This document shows, in pieces, positions 1 to 10,465 of a DNA stretch of 64,000 bases. The stretch spans positions 93,501 to 157,500 of the forward strand of contig RPFO01000022.1 in NCBI GenBank assembly GCA_009746045.1, read 5' to 3'. Both the position numbers and the translations under genes were made by a program. Position 1 is the stretch's first letter, and each line of letters starts with the position of its first letter. The DNA is from Mesostigma viride (Eukaryota > Streptophyta > Mesostigmatophyceae > Mesostigmatales > Mesostigmataceae). The notes beneath the pieces were generated by a model. The model searched no databases, had not been told where the DNA came from, and was given only the letters and a program-made list of their open reading frames with translations.

Positions 1-262
1 TCGAGAGGATAGACATACACTTCCGGCTCCTCCAGAAACGCTGTGCCGGACGTCGAGTTGCCGGACAGGGTGCCCAAGAGTGCCGGCGTGTGCCAAGCCA
101 AGGCGCACAGTGCTAGCACGGACCGACAGTCGGAGCAAAGGTCTCGCTAAAGTCCACGCCTTCACGTTGGGCAAACCCTTTGCACACAAAGCGAGCCTTG
201 CAGCCGGGCCATCCGCCTTCCACTTGGTGGGCATGCAGGACCTCCTCAGTGGCGCCGCGCAG
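1..262 (-). pseudogene. Ty1/copia reverse transcriptase remnant
   Basis: Read on the minus strand, this segment carries the N-terminal signature of a copia-type reverse transcriptase (RVT_2). It has KARFVCKGFAQREGVDF followed by SETFAPTV, then, after frame changes, a QLDV block and FLEEPEVYVYP near the window edge. In intact copia pol these blocks lie in this order (KARLVAKGF..., ETFAPV, QLDVKTAFLNG..EE.YV). At least two frameshifts and an in-frame stop are needed to read it, so it is dead. The protein would run leftwards out of the window. Its upstream part continues at 2517 after the hAT element at 263-2516 is removed. Family assignment is good; the exact element is unknown. Confidence 0.7.
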
Positions 263-2516
263 CAGAGTTCCATTATACGGCGTATTATACGGTATTATAC
301 GGTATAATACGCGTTATACAAGGTCGAGCGGATAATTTTTTGCCCTTATATACTACTTTTAGGTCGGCCCAATTGTTCCGCAAACTCTTCCGGCAAACGT
401 TGTCCGTACACGAGTAGCGCAAAAATCCGAACGCACAATTTGTTTCCACAAAATCTTTCAGCAGATCGCGTCCGTAGGCTTTCTAGCGGCCTTACACCGC
501 GTAGCGTCCGGCACCCAAACTCTTCTAAGACGGGAACTCAAACAAATACCCCGTGACGACAGTAGTAGTCAGTAAAACAGACTAAAACGGCCGTTACCTG
601 CGCGTAACGGTCCAGAACTCCGAGTTTCTAAGCTCCGTAGCTATCGACGACGATGCGTGCCAAGTTCAGCTTGAAATTGGCCTAGGCGTTTGGGCCGGAC
701 GAGGGAAATTGGCGAGGAAAACGGCGAGGAGAGGACCGATTCAAGTGGTATTTGGCGGTTGCTGGCAAAAAGTGAGGAATCTGACGGACGGACCTGACGT
801 GCTGACATACCAGGTTTAGTTGCGGTTCGGTTCAGCCACCGGCTTCCCAAAATAGGCCAGCAACCCGTCCGGCACCATGAGTTTGCATGGAATCGTGGCG
901 TAATCCATGGAATCACAGGCTGTGGCCGGCCGTACAGGTTCGGCTGTCTTGCTAGTGGGCGGGCTGTGTAAGCGGGAGTGTACGGCTGTGCTGGTACTCG
1001 CCGTTGAGGCACAAAAAGCCGTTGAGGCACAGAATCTGCCAAGTAGCGGGGGTTCGGGGGCGGAGCCCCCGATCTTGTATCCGTTTTATACGATTTGCGT
1101 ATTTTTACGTATAATACCTACGGCGAATAATTCGTATAAGCGCGCGTATAATGGGGTTTTCGCGCTCATCCGAGGTCCGGCAGCCAAATTTTTCGGGCGG
1201 GAACTAAGGCCGGGAATGCAAGGGAACTTAGAAACACTACGGAAACCATCCACTGGTTGACATTTGGCGACCGTGAAACACAAGGATCTTACAAGCAAGC
1301 TACACTGTAGCATGGCAAGTTGGCAACCCAAGTTGGCAACCCTCCATGCTGTTTAGGTCTCTGCCCTTGCCTCTCGGGCAGCCATGCACCGAATATTAAT
1401 GTAAGTCATACAGAAAACTGACTGGTATGAGAGCATGGCCGCTTTACATTTTCAATCTGTAGGCATGATCCTCAGGTCTTGAAAAGCTTATATCCTTGGC
1501 CAGGCAACGTTTGGATGTGCGCAGATATGTCTCGACCTTCTGCTCGATGCGGCAACCTCGTTTCAGCAACCAGGTGGCGACCGTGCATGTGCTAACTGTT
1601 GATAGGCGGGAAATGCTCCTACATTTGAACGCGGATAGATGTTTCACGTTATTCCTTACATGATTTATAAGCGACGACGGCCAGGAAAGGCTCGCAGCTA
1701 CGTCCATCAGGTGGGCATGCTGGCTCCGTCAAGAAAGGTAATATGCGGTTTTGATCTGGTACGTGCTATCCTGTTCACGTGTTCATTGTACTGTATCAAG
1801 TTGTTGGGTGGATTGTAAAATAATCGTAGACCTGTAATGGAGGTTTTCTGCTTGTCTTTTGGTTGCTTTACTGCCTCTACGCATTATTGGCTCGTGATGG
1901 TTGGGGAATACCACTACGACATGCAGATTTTGGACCAGATTTGTCTGCTATTAGCTTATGCTTCATCGAAAGCAGTGACGTAGTGCTTGGCATTGTTTAT
2001 AAATATGATAAGCTTGATAACGCGATGTTTTTTCTTGCTAAAAACATCTCGAAACAAGTGGTTTTCTGGCCAGATCTAGCCACTATTTCTTGTTTTGCTC
2101 GCCAAAGTCAGCCTTCTTCTTGTGTGCTCCTCATGCATACAAGAAACATGGAGATGCCCAGGACCTGCTTGCATGGAAGCATAGCCATCTTACTTCTTTT
2201 GCTTTTTTCATCTTTCCATTTCATTTGGCGTTGTTTTTTAGGCTATAATGCATAGGTAATCTAGCTCCTCATGAACCCCGGTTTACACGTCCAGTGTTCC
2301 CAAGCACTGCTGAGCAGTGGCAACCCATGTATCATGTGTAATTTAGTGTCAGAAACATGTGGACTGCTTGAAATGATATCAAAATGCATGAAACAACCCC
2401 AAAAACGATTAAATCCAGTATTTGCGTATAATTTCCGGATAATACCGTATTATACCGTATTATCCATTATACGGACCCCGCGCGTATAACCGCGTATTGC
2501 GTATAATGGAACTCTG
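263..2516. mobile_element. Non-autonomous hAT element (hAT-2) with 17-bp TIRs
   Basis: The ends are a perfect 17-bp terminal inverted repeat, CAGAGTTCCATTATACG, at 263-279 and inverted at 2500-2516. They are flanked by a perfect 8-bp duplication, CCGCGCAG, at 255-262 and 2517-2524. An 8-bp TSD and a TIR beginning CAG are hallmarks of the hAT superfamily. Both subterminal zones are dense in the palindromic motif GTATAATAC/GTATTATAC. I see no transposase domain in the 2.25-kb interior; the open frames inside are short and unconvincing, so it probably depends on a transposase supplied in trans. It interrupts the copia remnant. Confidence 0.88.
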
Positions 2517-2777
2517 CCGCGCAGGAGGTCGCGAATTGATGAGCACAGGTTGGTAGAGTCACCTGACATCTGCTCCTGCAAGCTAGCTGGCCAGCTCACT
2601 CTGCATGTATTGCTTGGCGCCACTCGTCCGCGCGTAGTAGAGCTGCGGCGGGAGAGGAGGGAACGCCCTCTGCCTGACTGCACATGAAACGCAGCGGCGT
2701 CGAACATGGCGCGAGCCGCCTTGTACGTCGCAGAAAACCTTGCAGCCTTCTTGCATGGGTTCAATCCCCACTCCGGC
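2517..2777 (-). pseudogene. Copia pol remnant, continued
   Basis: This is the stretch between the two hAT insertions. Read on the minus strand it contains GAKQYMQSELASL, which resembles the start of RVT_2 in copia elements (the A.QW..AM..E..SL motif), and it leads into the reverse transcriptase block at 1-262 once hAT-2 is removed. It is short, frame-broken and poorly conserved, so the call rests mainly on continuity with the neighbouring remnant. Confidence 0.45.
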
Positions 2778-4088
2778 CATGCAGTGAATAATCATACGCA
2801 ATACGCTATCGTACGCGGCCCAGGTGTATGTATGATGTATAATACGCTTCATACGGTGTATTATACGCTAATCGTACGCTAACCCCTTAAAAGTCTGTTT
2901 TTGCATGGTTTTGATGATCATTCATCAATCTGGCCAACCCAACATGTTCTCCAGCATCACAAGTTTGGCTTTATATGCCACATTATCACATGGCCTTGCC
3001 AATGTCGTCACTACCTAGAACAACAAGCGCTGTCCCTAATGAATAGTTACTCAATAAAAGCACAACAAAACGTCAAGTTTATATTCAATCAGCTAGGGGT
3101 ACTGAATAAGACATTTTGACAGAAATAAGACACATTGCTGCTCTTTGCTGAGCCCATAAGCTGCGGGCAAATTACCGTCGGCGGTCTGGCCCTTTGATCC
3201 GGATGGCCCAGCAGTAGTGCGCCCAGAGCCGGCCATGCCGGAGGAGCTGGCATGTCAGAGCGGACTGCCACTTGGAGGCGTCGGTTTCTACAAGGTCAGG
3301 AAGCTTGCCTTTGGCTGCCGCCCGCGCATCATCCTGCTTCCCGGCGTCACTACCCGCCTTTCTCTTCCTGGCCTTGTCATCCTTCTCCGCCTGCTCCCTC
3401 AATTACAGCTTGAGACGCAATGCCTTGGGCGGCTTCGAGCATGGGCACGCTTTCGCATCCTTGGCATACGTGCCGCCCATGATATGGCACCTTCCTCGGG
3501 TAGAAGAACCCTTGAACTGTGCGCTTGCATTCTGAGCACGTCATTTGGTAGTTATTTGTCTGCTGCCCATCCTTAAAGACACGCTCTTTGCTAACATATG
3601 TCCAAACATCCTCAGAATCAGCCTCTAACTCGTCGGCCCCATCATCATCATGGTCCATCTCCTCACCCTCCGTAGCCATGGCGCCTGTTGATATGCTACG
3701 ATAGGTGACCACCGCGATCTTGCTGGCATGCAGACCAATTATCTTGGCACATTTTGTCTTCTTTAAACGGTGCCTTCCTGTCCTGCCAATACACGCAGCC
3801 ATATGCATTGATCTTGGCCAAGCGGCACCTTGCTGCCCACTTGTCAGTTCTACTATACTCGGCGCGCCGCAGCCTAGTCTAGAAACTTCCGCTTCACCCG
3901 AGCTGTAAACTGATGCCGGAGCCAAAAATACGCAAAAAATACGCAAAAAAATACGCGATACGCAAGAATTAAATATACCCTAAAAATACGCGGCGCGTAC
4001 GAAAGTACCTCGTTTTCGTACTCGCTGCTCGCGCATCGCGTATAATACGCGCGATACGGCGTATAATACGGCGTATGATTATTCACTG
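2778..4088. mobile_element. Non-autonomous hAT element (hAT-3) with 18-bp TIRs and a BED-finger ORF
   Basis: A perfect 18-bp inverted repeat, CAGTGAATAATCATACGC, begins at 2782 and ends at 4088. The 8 bases right of it, ACTCCGGC (4089-4096), recur at 2770-2777, leaving four extra bases (CATG) between the left TSD and the left TIR. The simplest reading is a hAT insertion with a tiny filler or repair scar at the left end. Subterminal GTATAATACG motifs are present. It carries a minus-strand ORF with a BED-like zinc finger (3377-3679) but no catalytic domain. Confidence 0.8.
3377..3679 (-). CDS. BED-type zinc finger fragment of a hAT transposase
   Basis: Open frame of 100 codons starting at the ATG at 3679. 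After an acidic N-terminus comes VWTYVSKERVFKDG, a spacer TNNYQMTC, then CxxC and H/C ligands. This matches the DNA-binding BED finger found at the N-terminus of hAT transposases. It is closely similar in layout to the finger at 18362-18577 in the large hAT (VWTYITKHRIVKG...TNNYDMTCSRC). No DDE or dimerisation region follows. It is either a relic, or a free-standing DNA-binding domain that could compete for hAT ends (inference). Confidence 0.6.
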   Translation of the reverse strand: MATEGEEMDHDDDGADELEADSEDVWTYVSKERVFKDGQQTNNYQMTCSECKRTVQGFFYPRKVPYHGRHVCQGCESVPMLEAAQGIASQAVIEGAGGEG

Positions 4089-5054
4089 ACTCCGGCGACT
4101 CAGGGTCGTCGGCCCAGTCCAGCGCCGGCCGTGGCGCAGAAGCTAGACACTGGGCCGAACCCAGGGGGAAAATCCTCAACAGAAGGCTCTGGCTGGAACT
4201 TGTTCGAACCCAGGAGGGTAGTAATCCCCATCAGGAGGCTCCTGAGGGAACCCATGCAGGAGGGAATGCGCCGCCAGCAGCCGGCGTTGCCTAGGGGCCA
4301 GGGCGGGGCGCGGCTGCCCAAGCGGCGCCGAGAGGGGCCGGTAACAGCTCTGTCGGCCGTGCTCTGCGTGTCGTCAGACGAGGCCCCGGCGGCAGGGGAC
4401 CGGAGTGCATGTGCCCATGACACGTGGCGGCGAACCCCCACGGATGCCGGGCGGGAGGGCCGCAGGAGGCTCACAGAAGTAAGTAAGTAAGTAAGTACTT
4501 GCGTGTCATGCGCAAAGGCATGCATGCCACGGAGTACTAGCATGCTCAACTCATTAATTAGAAAAATAATTACACAAAAGTTTAAACAAATTATATCATC
4601 TGCATCATCCCCCAACCGTTAAGCACTAGATGGGGATGTAATCCTCATCCGAGCTGTCCTCTACTGTAATGGCAGACGAGGCGGTAGTGTAGCGGCTATC
4701 CGGCTCAGGACCAATAACCTCCACCTGCGGACTTCTACCCTGGCTAGCAACGGGCCGCGGGGCCCGTGGGGAGAAAACAGGAGCATACCCCTTGGGAAGT
4801 CTCACATTGATAGGAGTTCAACCCCCGCACTCGTCACGAGGGGTGTCACTGGTCGCGGGGGGGCCGATCGATGGCGTCGCAGGGCCGAGTGACGGGCTGG
4901 GGCGCTGGGCGCTAGCAGCCGCGACACAGTGTGGTGGGAGGCCGTTGTCGCCTCACCAGCCGAAGCCAGGCCAGGGCGCACGAGAGCCTGGGGAGGCTGG
5001 ATGGCGGCCGCAGCGGACGTACGGCGGAAGGGCAAAGTCGTGGACAGGGGTACC
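4089..5054. other. Interval without a recognisable gene, probably copia linker and GC-rich filler
   Basis: Minus-strand frames here (for example about 4100-4615) are open but low in complexity and lack known motifs. Position suggests the integrase-to-RT linker of the copia remnant. A short GTAA/AAGT tetranucleotide run lies at 4478-4497. No RNA gene or repeat boundary is evident. Confidence 0.3.
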
Positions 5055-5190
5055 GGTGCCCTTGGTGCACCTAGAGCAAGTGTCGTTTACATCCCCACCC
5101 TTGCATGCAGGAAGTAGCCCGGAAATCGGAATGCCATACTGCCCCCTCTCCGGGGTATCAAAGCTACATATACTCCCAATGGAGTTAATT
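5055..5190 (+). mobile_element. LINE-B 3'-end fragment
   Basis: This segment is similar to the 3' ends of LINE-B1 (about 27620-27765) and of the stub at 29063-29322. All share a GGTGCACCTAGAGCAAGTG block, CCCACCCTTGCAGGAAGTAGC-like text and the terminal stem-loop, here ACTCC-CAAT-GGAGT at 5172-5185. It ends in an AT tail (TAATTA repeats, about 5184-5204). That tail is shared, tail to tail, with the 3' end of the minus-strand LINE-B2 at 5205. The 5' limit is uncertain. Confidence 0.7.
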
Positions 5191-5204
5191 ATAATTATAA
5201 TTAA

Positions 5205-5406
5205 CTAGGCACGTGACTGCGTCACGTGGGTGCCAATACAGAGTAAAGGAACCTTCAACCCTATATACACAGCGAGAAGGAGGGAGGGCGCCCTAGCTTC
5301 TCTCTCTGCCGCAAGTGGGCAGGCCACAGAGCGCTCTCTCCACGGCATGGTGCATCATACCGGGGCGCATGCAACTGTCACTGTGGGTGCAATACGACCA
5401 GTTCAA
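5205..5406 (-). mobile_element. 3' terminal segment of LINE-B2
   Basis: On the minus strand this is the end of LINE-B2. About 180 bp lead to a strong inverted repeat, CACGTGAC-TGC-GTCACGTG (5210-5228), then an AT tail. The same segment occurs twice in plus orientation at about 30689-30876 and 30877-31068, each time ending in the same hairpin plus a (TTAA)n tail. It is separated from the rest of LINE-B2 (resuming at 16010) by the LINE-A insertion: the 11-bp TSD TACCATATATG occurs at 5407-5417 and at 15999-16009. Confidence 0.7.
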
Positions 5407-5459
5407 TACCATATATGGTATTGAACTGGCTATATATATGTTAAAATATATATGTTAAA

Positions 5460-8400
5460 ACTGAGGTACTGCCCTTGATTGCGCGCCTTCATGATTCGCA
5501 GACCAAGGGTCTGCTTCTGTGGTTTTGCGCTCACCCTCGCGTCGTTCACTGGCTCCGGGGCGCTCTTCCGGCTCAGGTCCGGCTGGCCGCCGAGGGCCAC
5601 GACGAACGCATCCAGTCGGCCTTGGCGCAGCTGGTCCCGGGCCCCGACCTCCCGCCACATGCTATTCGCATTGCCTCCCTGCCTGCACGGATGGGTGGCT
5701 GCGGTCTGACTCGTGCCGCCCGGCTGGCCCCAGCAGCCTTTTTGGGCTCCGTCGCTCAGTCGTGGGCGGAAAGCTGCCGGCTCCTGCCCCTTTTGGCAAC
5801 GGCAGCGCCTGACCTCCTGGACCCCAGCAGCCCTTTGCCCTTCGTCACCGCCATCCAGGAGGCCTATGCTGAGATCCAGCAGGCCTGTTCTCCCGTCCGT
5901 GCCGCTCAGGCGGTACAGCGCCACCTCCCTCGCGGCACTCCCTCGGTCGCCTCCGTTCAATCTCCCGCCGCATTCCCTGCTCGCGTCATCGATAAACAGT
6001 GTGATAAACTGGTGACCAGAAAACCTACGCGGGTATTCTGCACACGGCTGATTGGATTGCTCTTTTCGCGGACCTCAACGCCCAGGGACGTGCGTGGCTG
6101 TTCTCGCTTTCCTTGCGGAGTGTGGGCTCGGCGTACCTTCGTGCTCTTCCCATGGCCCCCCATTCGCCTTGGCTCCCAGCCACTACTCGGTGGCGCTCCG
6201 GCACCAGCTATTTGCCCCGCAGCCTCTTGTTCCGGCCGGGCGGCCTTGTGGTAGCTGTGGGCAGCCGCTGGATCCCACGGGGACTCACTACCTTGCCTGC
6301 ATGGGGGGCCAACAGAATCAGAATTGGTATTTGTATTTGCACACTGTCCTCCTGACGGTGGTGCTCGCCATGATTCGGTCGGTTTTCCCCCACGCGAACA
6401 TCCGGTCCGAGGATGCGGATGGCGCTGCCTTCTATTCCCCCAACCACCGGCCTGACATCGTGGTGCTGGACTTTGAGGGGGGTGGCCGGCATCTGCTTAT
6501 TGACGTTTCGGTGGCGCGGCCCTTGGCTCTTAGCCACGTGGCTGGGGCCTCCCTCACGGCAGGTTACACGGCGGACCGGGCGGAGCGGGCCAAGCTCCTG
6601 GCCTACGGCGACGTCGGGCACCATCGTGTGGTGCCCTTTGTCCTGGAGGAGTTTGGGGCCATGGGGCCCCTGACCTCCGCCTTCTTCAAGGAGTGTTGCC
6701 GGCTCCGGGAGGACCGGCTGGACCTGGAGGGCCAGCGGGCCCCATGGTCGGCGCGGACCTGGACGTCATATTGGCGTCAGCGCTTGTCGGTGGCGCTGAC
6801 TCGGGCCATGGCGGACATCATGCTCCGCCGTACGCGGGCTGATTTTGCGGTGCAGCAGGGCTATTAGGTTCCTCCCGTTAGGCGTTTCCATTGGTCTTAT
6901 CGTAGTATAGAGCTTTGACATGGCTCTGTATATAGGTTTATAGCTGGGCGTTTGCTTTGGTTTGAGTGATTTCACTCTGCTGTAAGTAATTATATTTTTA
7001 ATATATATATGTTAAAAATATAATTACTTACAACAGAGTGAAATCACTCAAACCAAAGCAAACGCCCAGCTATAAACCTATATACAGAGCCATGTCAAAG
7101 CTCTATACTACGATAAGACCAATGGAAACGCCTAACGGGAGGAACCTAATAGCCCTGCTGCACCGCAAAATCAGCCCGCGTACGGCGGAGCATGATGTCA
7201 GCCATGGCCCGAGTCAGCGCCACCGACAAGCGCTGACGCCAATATGACGTCCAGGTCCGCGCCGACCATGGGGCCCGCTGGCCCTCCAGGTCCAGCCGGT
7301 CCTCCCGGAGCCGGCAACACTCCTTGAAGAAGGCGGAGGTCAGGGGCCCCATGGCCCCAAACTCCTCCAGGACAAAGGGCACCACACGATGGTGCCCGAC
7401 GTCGCCGTAGGCCAGGAGCTTGGCCCGCTCCGCCCGGTCCGCCGTGTAACCTGCCGTGAGGGAGGCCCCAGCCACGTGGCTAAGAGCCAAGGGCCGCGCC
7501 ACCGAAACGTCAATAAGCAGATGCCGGCCACCCCCCTCAAAGTCCAGCACCACGATGTCAGGCCGGTGGTTGGGGGAATAGAAGGCAGCGCCATCCGCAT
7601 CCTCGGACCGGATGTTCGCGTGGGGGAAAACCGACCGAATCATGGCGAGCACCACCGTCAGGAGGACAGTGTGCAAATACAAATACCAATTCTGATTCTG
7701 TTGGCCCCCCATGCAGGCAAGGTAGTGAGTCCCCGTGGGATCCAGCGGCTGCCCACAGCTACCACAAGGCCGCCCGGCCGGAACAAGAGGCTGCGGGGCA
7801 AATAGCTGGTGCCGGAGCGCCACCGAGTAGTGGCTGGGAGCCAAGGCGAATGGGGGGGCCATGGGAAGAGCACGAAGGTACGCCGAGCCCACACTCCGCA
7901 AGGAAAGCGAGAACAGCCACGCACGTCCCTGGGCGTTGAGGTCCGCGAAAAGAGCAATCCAATCAGCCGAGTGCAGAATACCCGCGTAGGTTTTCTGGTG
8001 TTTATCGATGACGCGAGCAGGGAATGCGGCGGGAGATTGAACGGAGGCGACCGAGGGAGTGCCGCGAGGGAGGTGGCGCTGTACCGCCTGAGCGGCACGG
8101 ACGGGAGAACAGGCCTGCTGGATCTCAGCATAGGCCTCCTGGATGGCGGTGACGAAGGGCAAAGGGCTGCTGGGGTCCAGGAGGTCAGGCGCTGCCGTAG
8201 CCAAAAGGGGCAGGAGCCGGCAGCTTTCCGCCCACGACTGAGCGACGGAGCCCAAAAATGCTGCTGGGGCCAGCCGGGCGGCACGAGTCAGACCGCAGCC
8301 ACCCATCCGTGCAGGCAGGGAGGCAATGCGAATAGCATGTGGCGGGAGGTCGGGGCCCGGGACCAGCTGCGCCAAGGCCGACTGGATGCGTTCGTCGTGG

Positions 8401-8537
8401 CCCTCGGCGGCCAGCCGGACCTGAGCCGGAAGAGCGCCCCGGAGCCAGTGAACGACGCGAGGGTGAGCGCAAAACCACAGAAGCAGACCCTTGGTCTGCG
8501 AATCATGAAGGCGCGCAATCAAGGGCAGTACCTCAGT
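5460..8537. repeat. Large palindrome made by two head-on LINE-A 3' halves
   Basis: The arms are 5460-7001 and 7012-8537, with a 10-bp centre (TATATATATG). They differ by only a few substitutions plus the 17-bp and 1-bp indels, which accounts for the 16-bp difference in arm length. The structure is explained by a new LINE-A copy landing in the AT tail of an older one in the opposite orientation. Confidence 0.9.
5461..7001 (+). mobile_element. 5'-truncated LINE-A copy (LINE-A'), inverted relative to its host element
   Basis: About 99% identical by eye to the 3' 1.5 kb of LINE-A but on the opposite strand. It starts abruptly inside the RT thumb region. Its AT-rich flank TATATATATGTTAAAA recurs on both sides (about 5445-5460 and 7002-7017), a normal TSD for a 5'-truncated LINE. 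The coding frame is broken by a 17-bp insertion near 5997-6014 that repeats GATAAAC, and by one fewer C in a C-run near 6160. The endonuclease end remains open from about 6160 to 6867. It ends in the same 3' hairpin, GAGTG-ATTT-CACTC (6964-6977). Confidence 0.85.
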
Positions 8538-9166
8538 GCGTGCCTCGAGGGCGGCCCGCAGAGCATCGATGACAAACGCGGGGTCGCCAACCGGAACGCC
8601 GAGGACATCCAACCCATGGAGGCGCTCGTCCCGGCCCAAGAGCTGGGGCGGAAAGCCGGAGCAATCACCTTGGGGCGAGTACACCGCGCACTTGGCCAGG
8701 GTCAACTGGAGGTTGATGTCGGCCACCGCGGTCTGCAGTGCCAGCAGAGCCGCGGTGGTGTCCGGCACAGGGCCCAGAAGGTAGATATCATCCAAGTAGG
8801 CCTGAATAGCGACCGCCGGGTGGGCAGCATGGACCGCTTGGAGGCAACCCTGGAGGGGGGCGGGAAAGTACAGGGGTCCCAGGGGGTCCCCTTGCTGGGT
8901 GCCCGACCGCGACAGCAGGCCGCCGCGAGTGCCGTCCTCCATGATGTGAACCAGTTGGCCGGGCTGGCCGTAGCACACGGCTGTCCAAGCGTACAAGTCC
9001 TCGAAGGACTCCATGACGGCCGCAAACATGCTGGCGCGGGACAGACTGTTGAACGCGTTGTGGCAGTCGACCTTGACGACAGCGTGGGTGGGGTGGGCCT
9101 CGAGGTAGGCCTGCACCGAATGGATGAGGATATCCGCCCCGCCTGGAGTCGTCACCCCCAGCTGGG
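7146..9166 (-). CDS. LINE-A reverse transcriptase (C-terminal half) and restriction-like endonuclease
   Basis: An unbroken frame to the stop at 7146. It begins in RT domain 3-4 with GGADILIHSVQAYLE. Motif A is VKVDCHNAFNSLSR, motif B is QQGDPLGPLYF, and the catalytic AYLDDIYLL box (YxDD type) follows. A thumb region and a CCHC knuckle (CGSCGQPLDPTGTHYLAC) come next. Then comes the endonuclease: RPDIVVLDFEGGG followed by LLIDVSVA, the PD...D pattern of R2/NeSL-type enzymes that nick target DNA for target-primed reverse transcription. The frame is intact, so this half could once have been active. Its upstream half lies at 10868-11926. The hAT insert plus one TSD is 1709 bp, and removing it puts the two halves in the same frame, giving about 1023 codons in total. 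Confidence 0.88.
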
Positions 9167-9503
9167 CTAGGTTGGCAAATACGGGTACGGGGTATAATAC
9201 GCGGACCTAAAATACGCGTATTATACGTGGGGGGTGTAAAATACGCGGCGGTAAAATACGCGACCGTTTTTGTGGTCCAATTGTCAGTCACCCAATTAGC
9301 ACGCTCCTTGATGATGGTCATGCAGTTATTGCAACTGAAATTTGGTGTATATGCTTATTTATTAACATCTTCCATTAATTTATGCCCTGCAATCCTATCT
9401 GATTATGATTTGTTAAATGCTGGGGGGAGCAGACTGCAACGGGAACTGTAAGGAATCAATTAATTAGTTAATTGTAAGGAAAGCCATCCACTATATAATG
9501 CAT

Positions 9504-9727
9504 GAGAGGACATAAGACACAAGGTCCAAGGACCTTGCTCTCAAGGATCCCACAACAAGCTCCATACACATACACACATGTGCACACACATTCATCATTG
9601 ACAAAATGCACAACAGCAGAGGACATAAGACACAAGGTCCAAGGACCTTGCTCTCAAGGATCCCACAACAAGCTCCATACACATACACACATGTGCACAC
9701 ACATTCATCATGCATTGACAAAATGCA
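9504..9727. repeat. Two tandem copies of a ~112-bp unit inside hAT-4
   Basis: The unit starts GAGGACATAAGACACAAGG and runs through a CA-rich stretch to GACAAAATGCACAACAGCA. The two copies are almost identical, differing mainly by four bases (TGCA). No coding signal is seen. Confidence 0.85.
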
Positions 9728-9928
9728 CAACAGCACCCCCGCTGCCATGGAGATTACTCCACGTTGGTCCATGCAATTATTCAAGCCAGCACGGCCATGC
9801 TTTCATAACGGCAGCGCATGCAGCCCTTGTTCTCACTATACTATTGCTAGTAACTTGTGAGTTATAACTTCATGTCCCATCCATCACATGGGTCCATGCA
9901 ACCATCGGCCATCACCCACTAGCTGCCA

Positions 9929-10465
9929 TCACATACTACACCGGCTGAAGATGGTATAAGTATTTTCGGGTACCATCTGCTTGAAAGAGGCGCTCTCAGC
10001 CGCATTGAAGGCAATGCCGTTCTCGATAAAAAATTCGGCAGCCAGCAGCTGGATACCTTGTTCGTCGACGGGAACCAGCCATTTGGTGATGCTCAGCTGG
10101 CCTTGATGCTTGCTGGGAACCGACGACAAGTCAGCCGGCGCAGCCCCTCCCATCTCCGCCATTGCCCTGTTCAAAGTGTGCACCTTCTTGGCGTCTGACT
10201 TCTGCAACTTGTTGTTAGCAATCCTGAGAAACCTGTTCCGGATATTCGGTGGAATTTTGTCGCAGGGTAACACCCCTTCCCCTGCGATTCCGGCAAAGTG
10301 TGCACGGACTCGGAATACGCTTATTGGCCCCGCCTTGTAGGAGAAGTTCTTGTTGCAAAATGAGCAGAACATCCTCGACACATACTGCGTTGTGTTACTA
10401 ACAGCATCCGTGACTGCTTCTTTCTTCTCGACAACGAAATCCCATTCAGGCCCTTTCTTCGGCAT
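9929..10465 (-). CDS. BED finger plus N-terminal part of a hAT transposase
   Basis: The start is set at the ATG at 10465 (MPKKGPEWDFV). A BED-like finger follows with CSFCNKNF and then HFAG. Downstream is the conserved stretch between finger and catalytic core of plant/algal hAT transposases: KWLVPVDEQGIQLLAAEFF, then IAFNAAESASFKQMV. The frame ends soon after, with no DDE core or dimerisation domain. It belongs to a different subfamily from the fingers at 3377 and 18362. It could be one exon of a longer gene whose remainder has been lost. Confidence 0.6.
   Translation of the reverse strand: MPKKGPEWDFVVEKKEAVTDAVSNTTQYVSRMFCSFCNKNFSYKAGPISVFRVRAHFAGIAGEGVLPCDKIPPNIRNRFLRIANNKLQKSDAKKVHTLNRAMAEMGGAAPADLSSVPSKHQGQLSITKWLVPVDEQGIQLLAAEFFIENGIAFNAAESASFKQMVPENTYTIFSRCSM

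Noticed and set aside
7809-9170. 453-codon plus-strand ORF opposite the LINE-A RT
   Set aside because: Shadow of the GC-rich RT/endonuclease gene; the minus frame carries all catalytic motifs.
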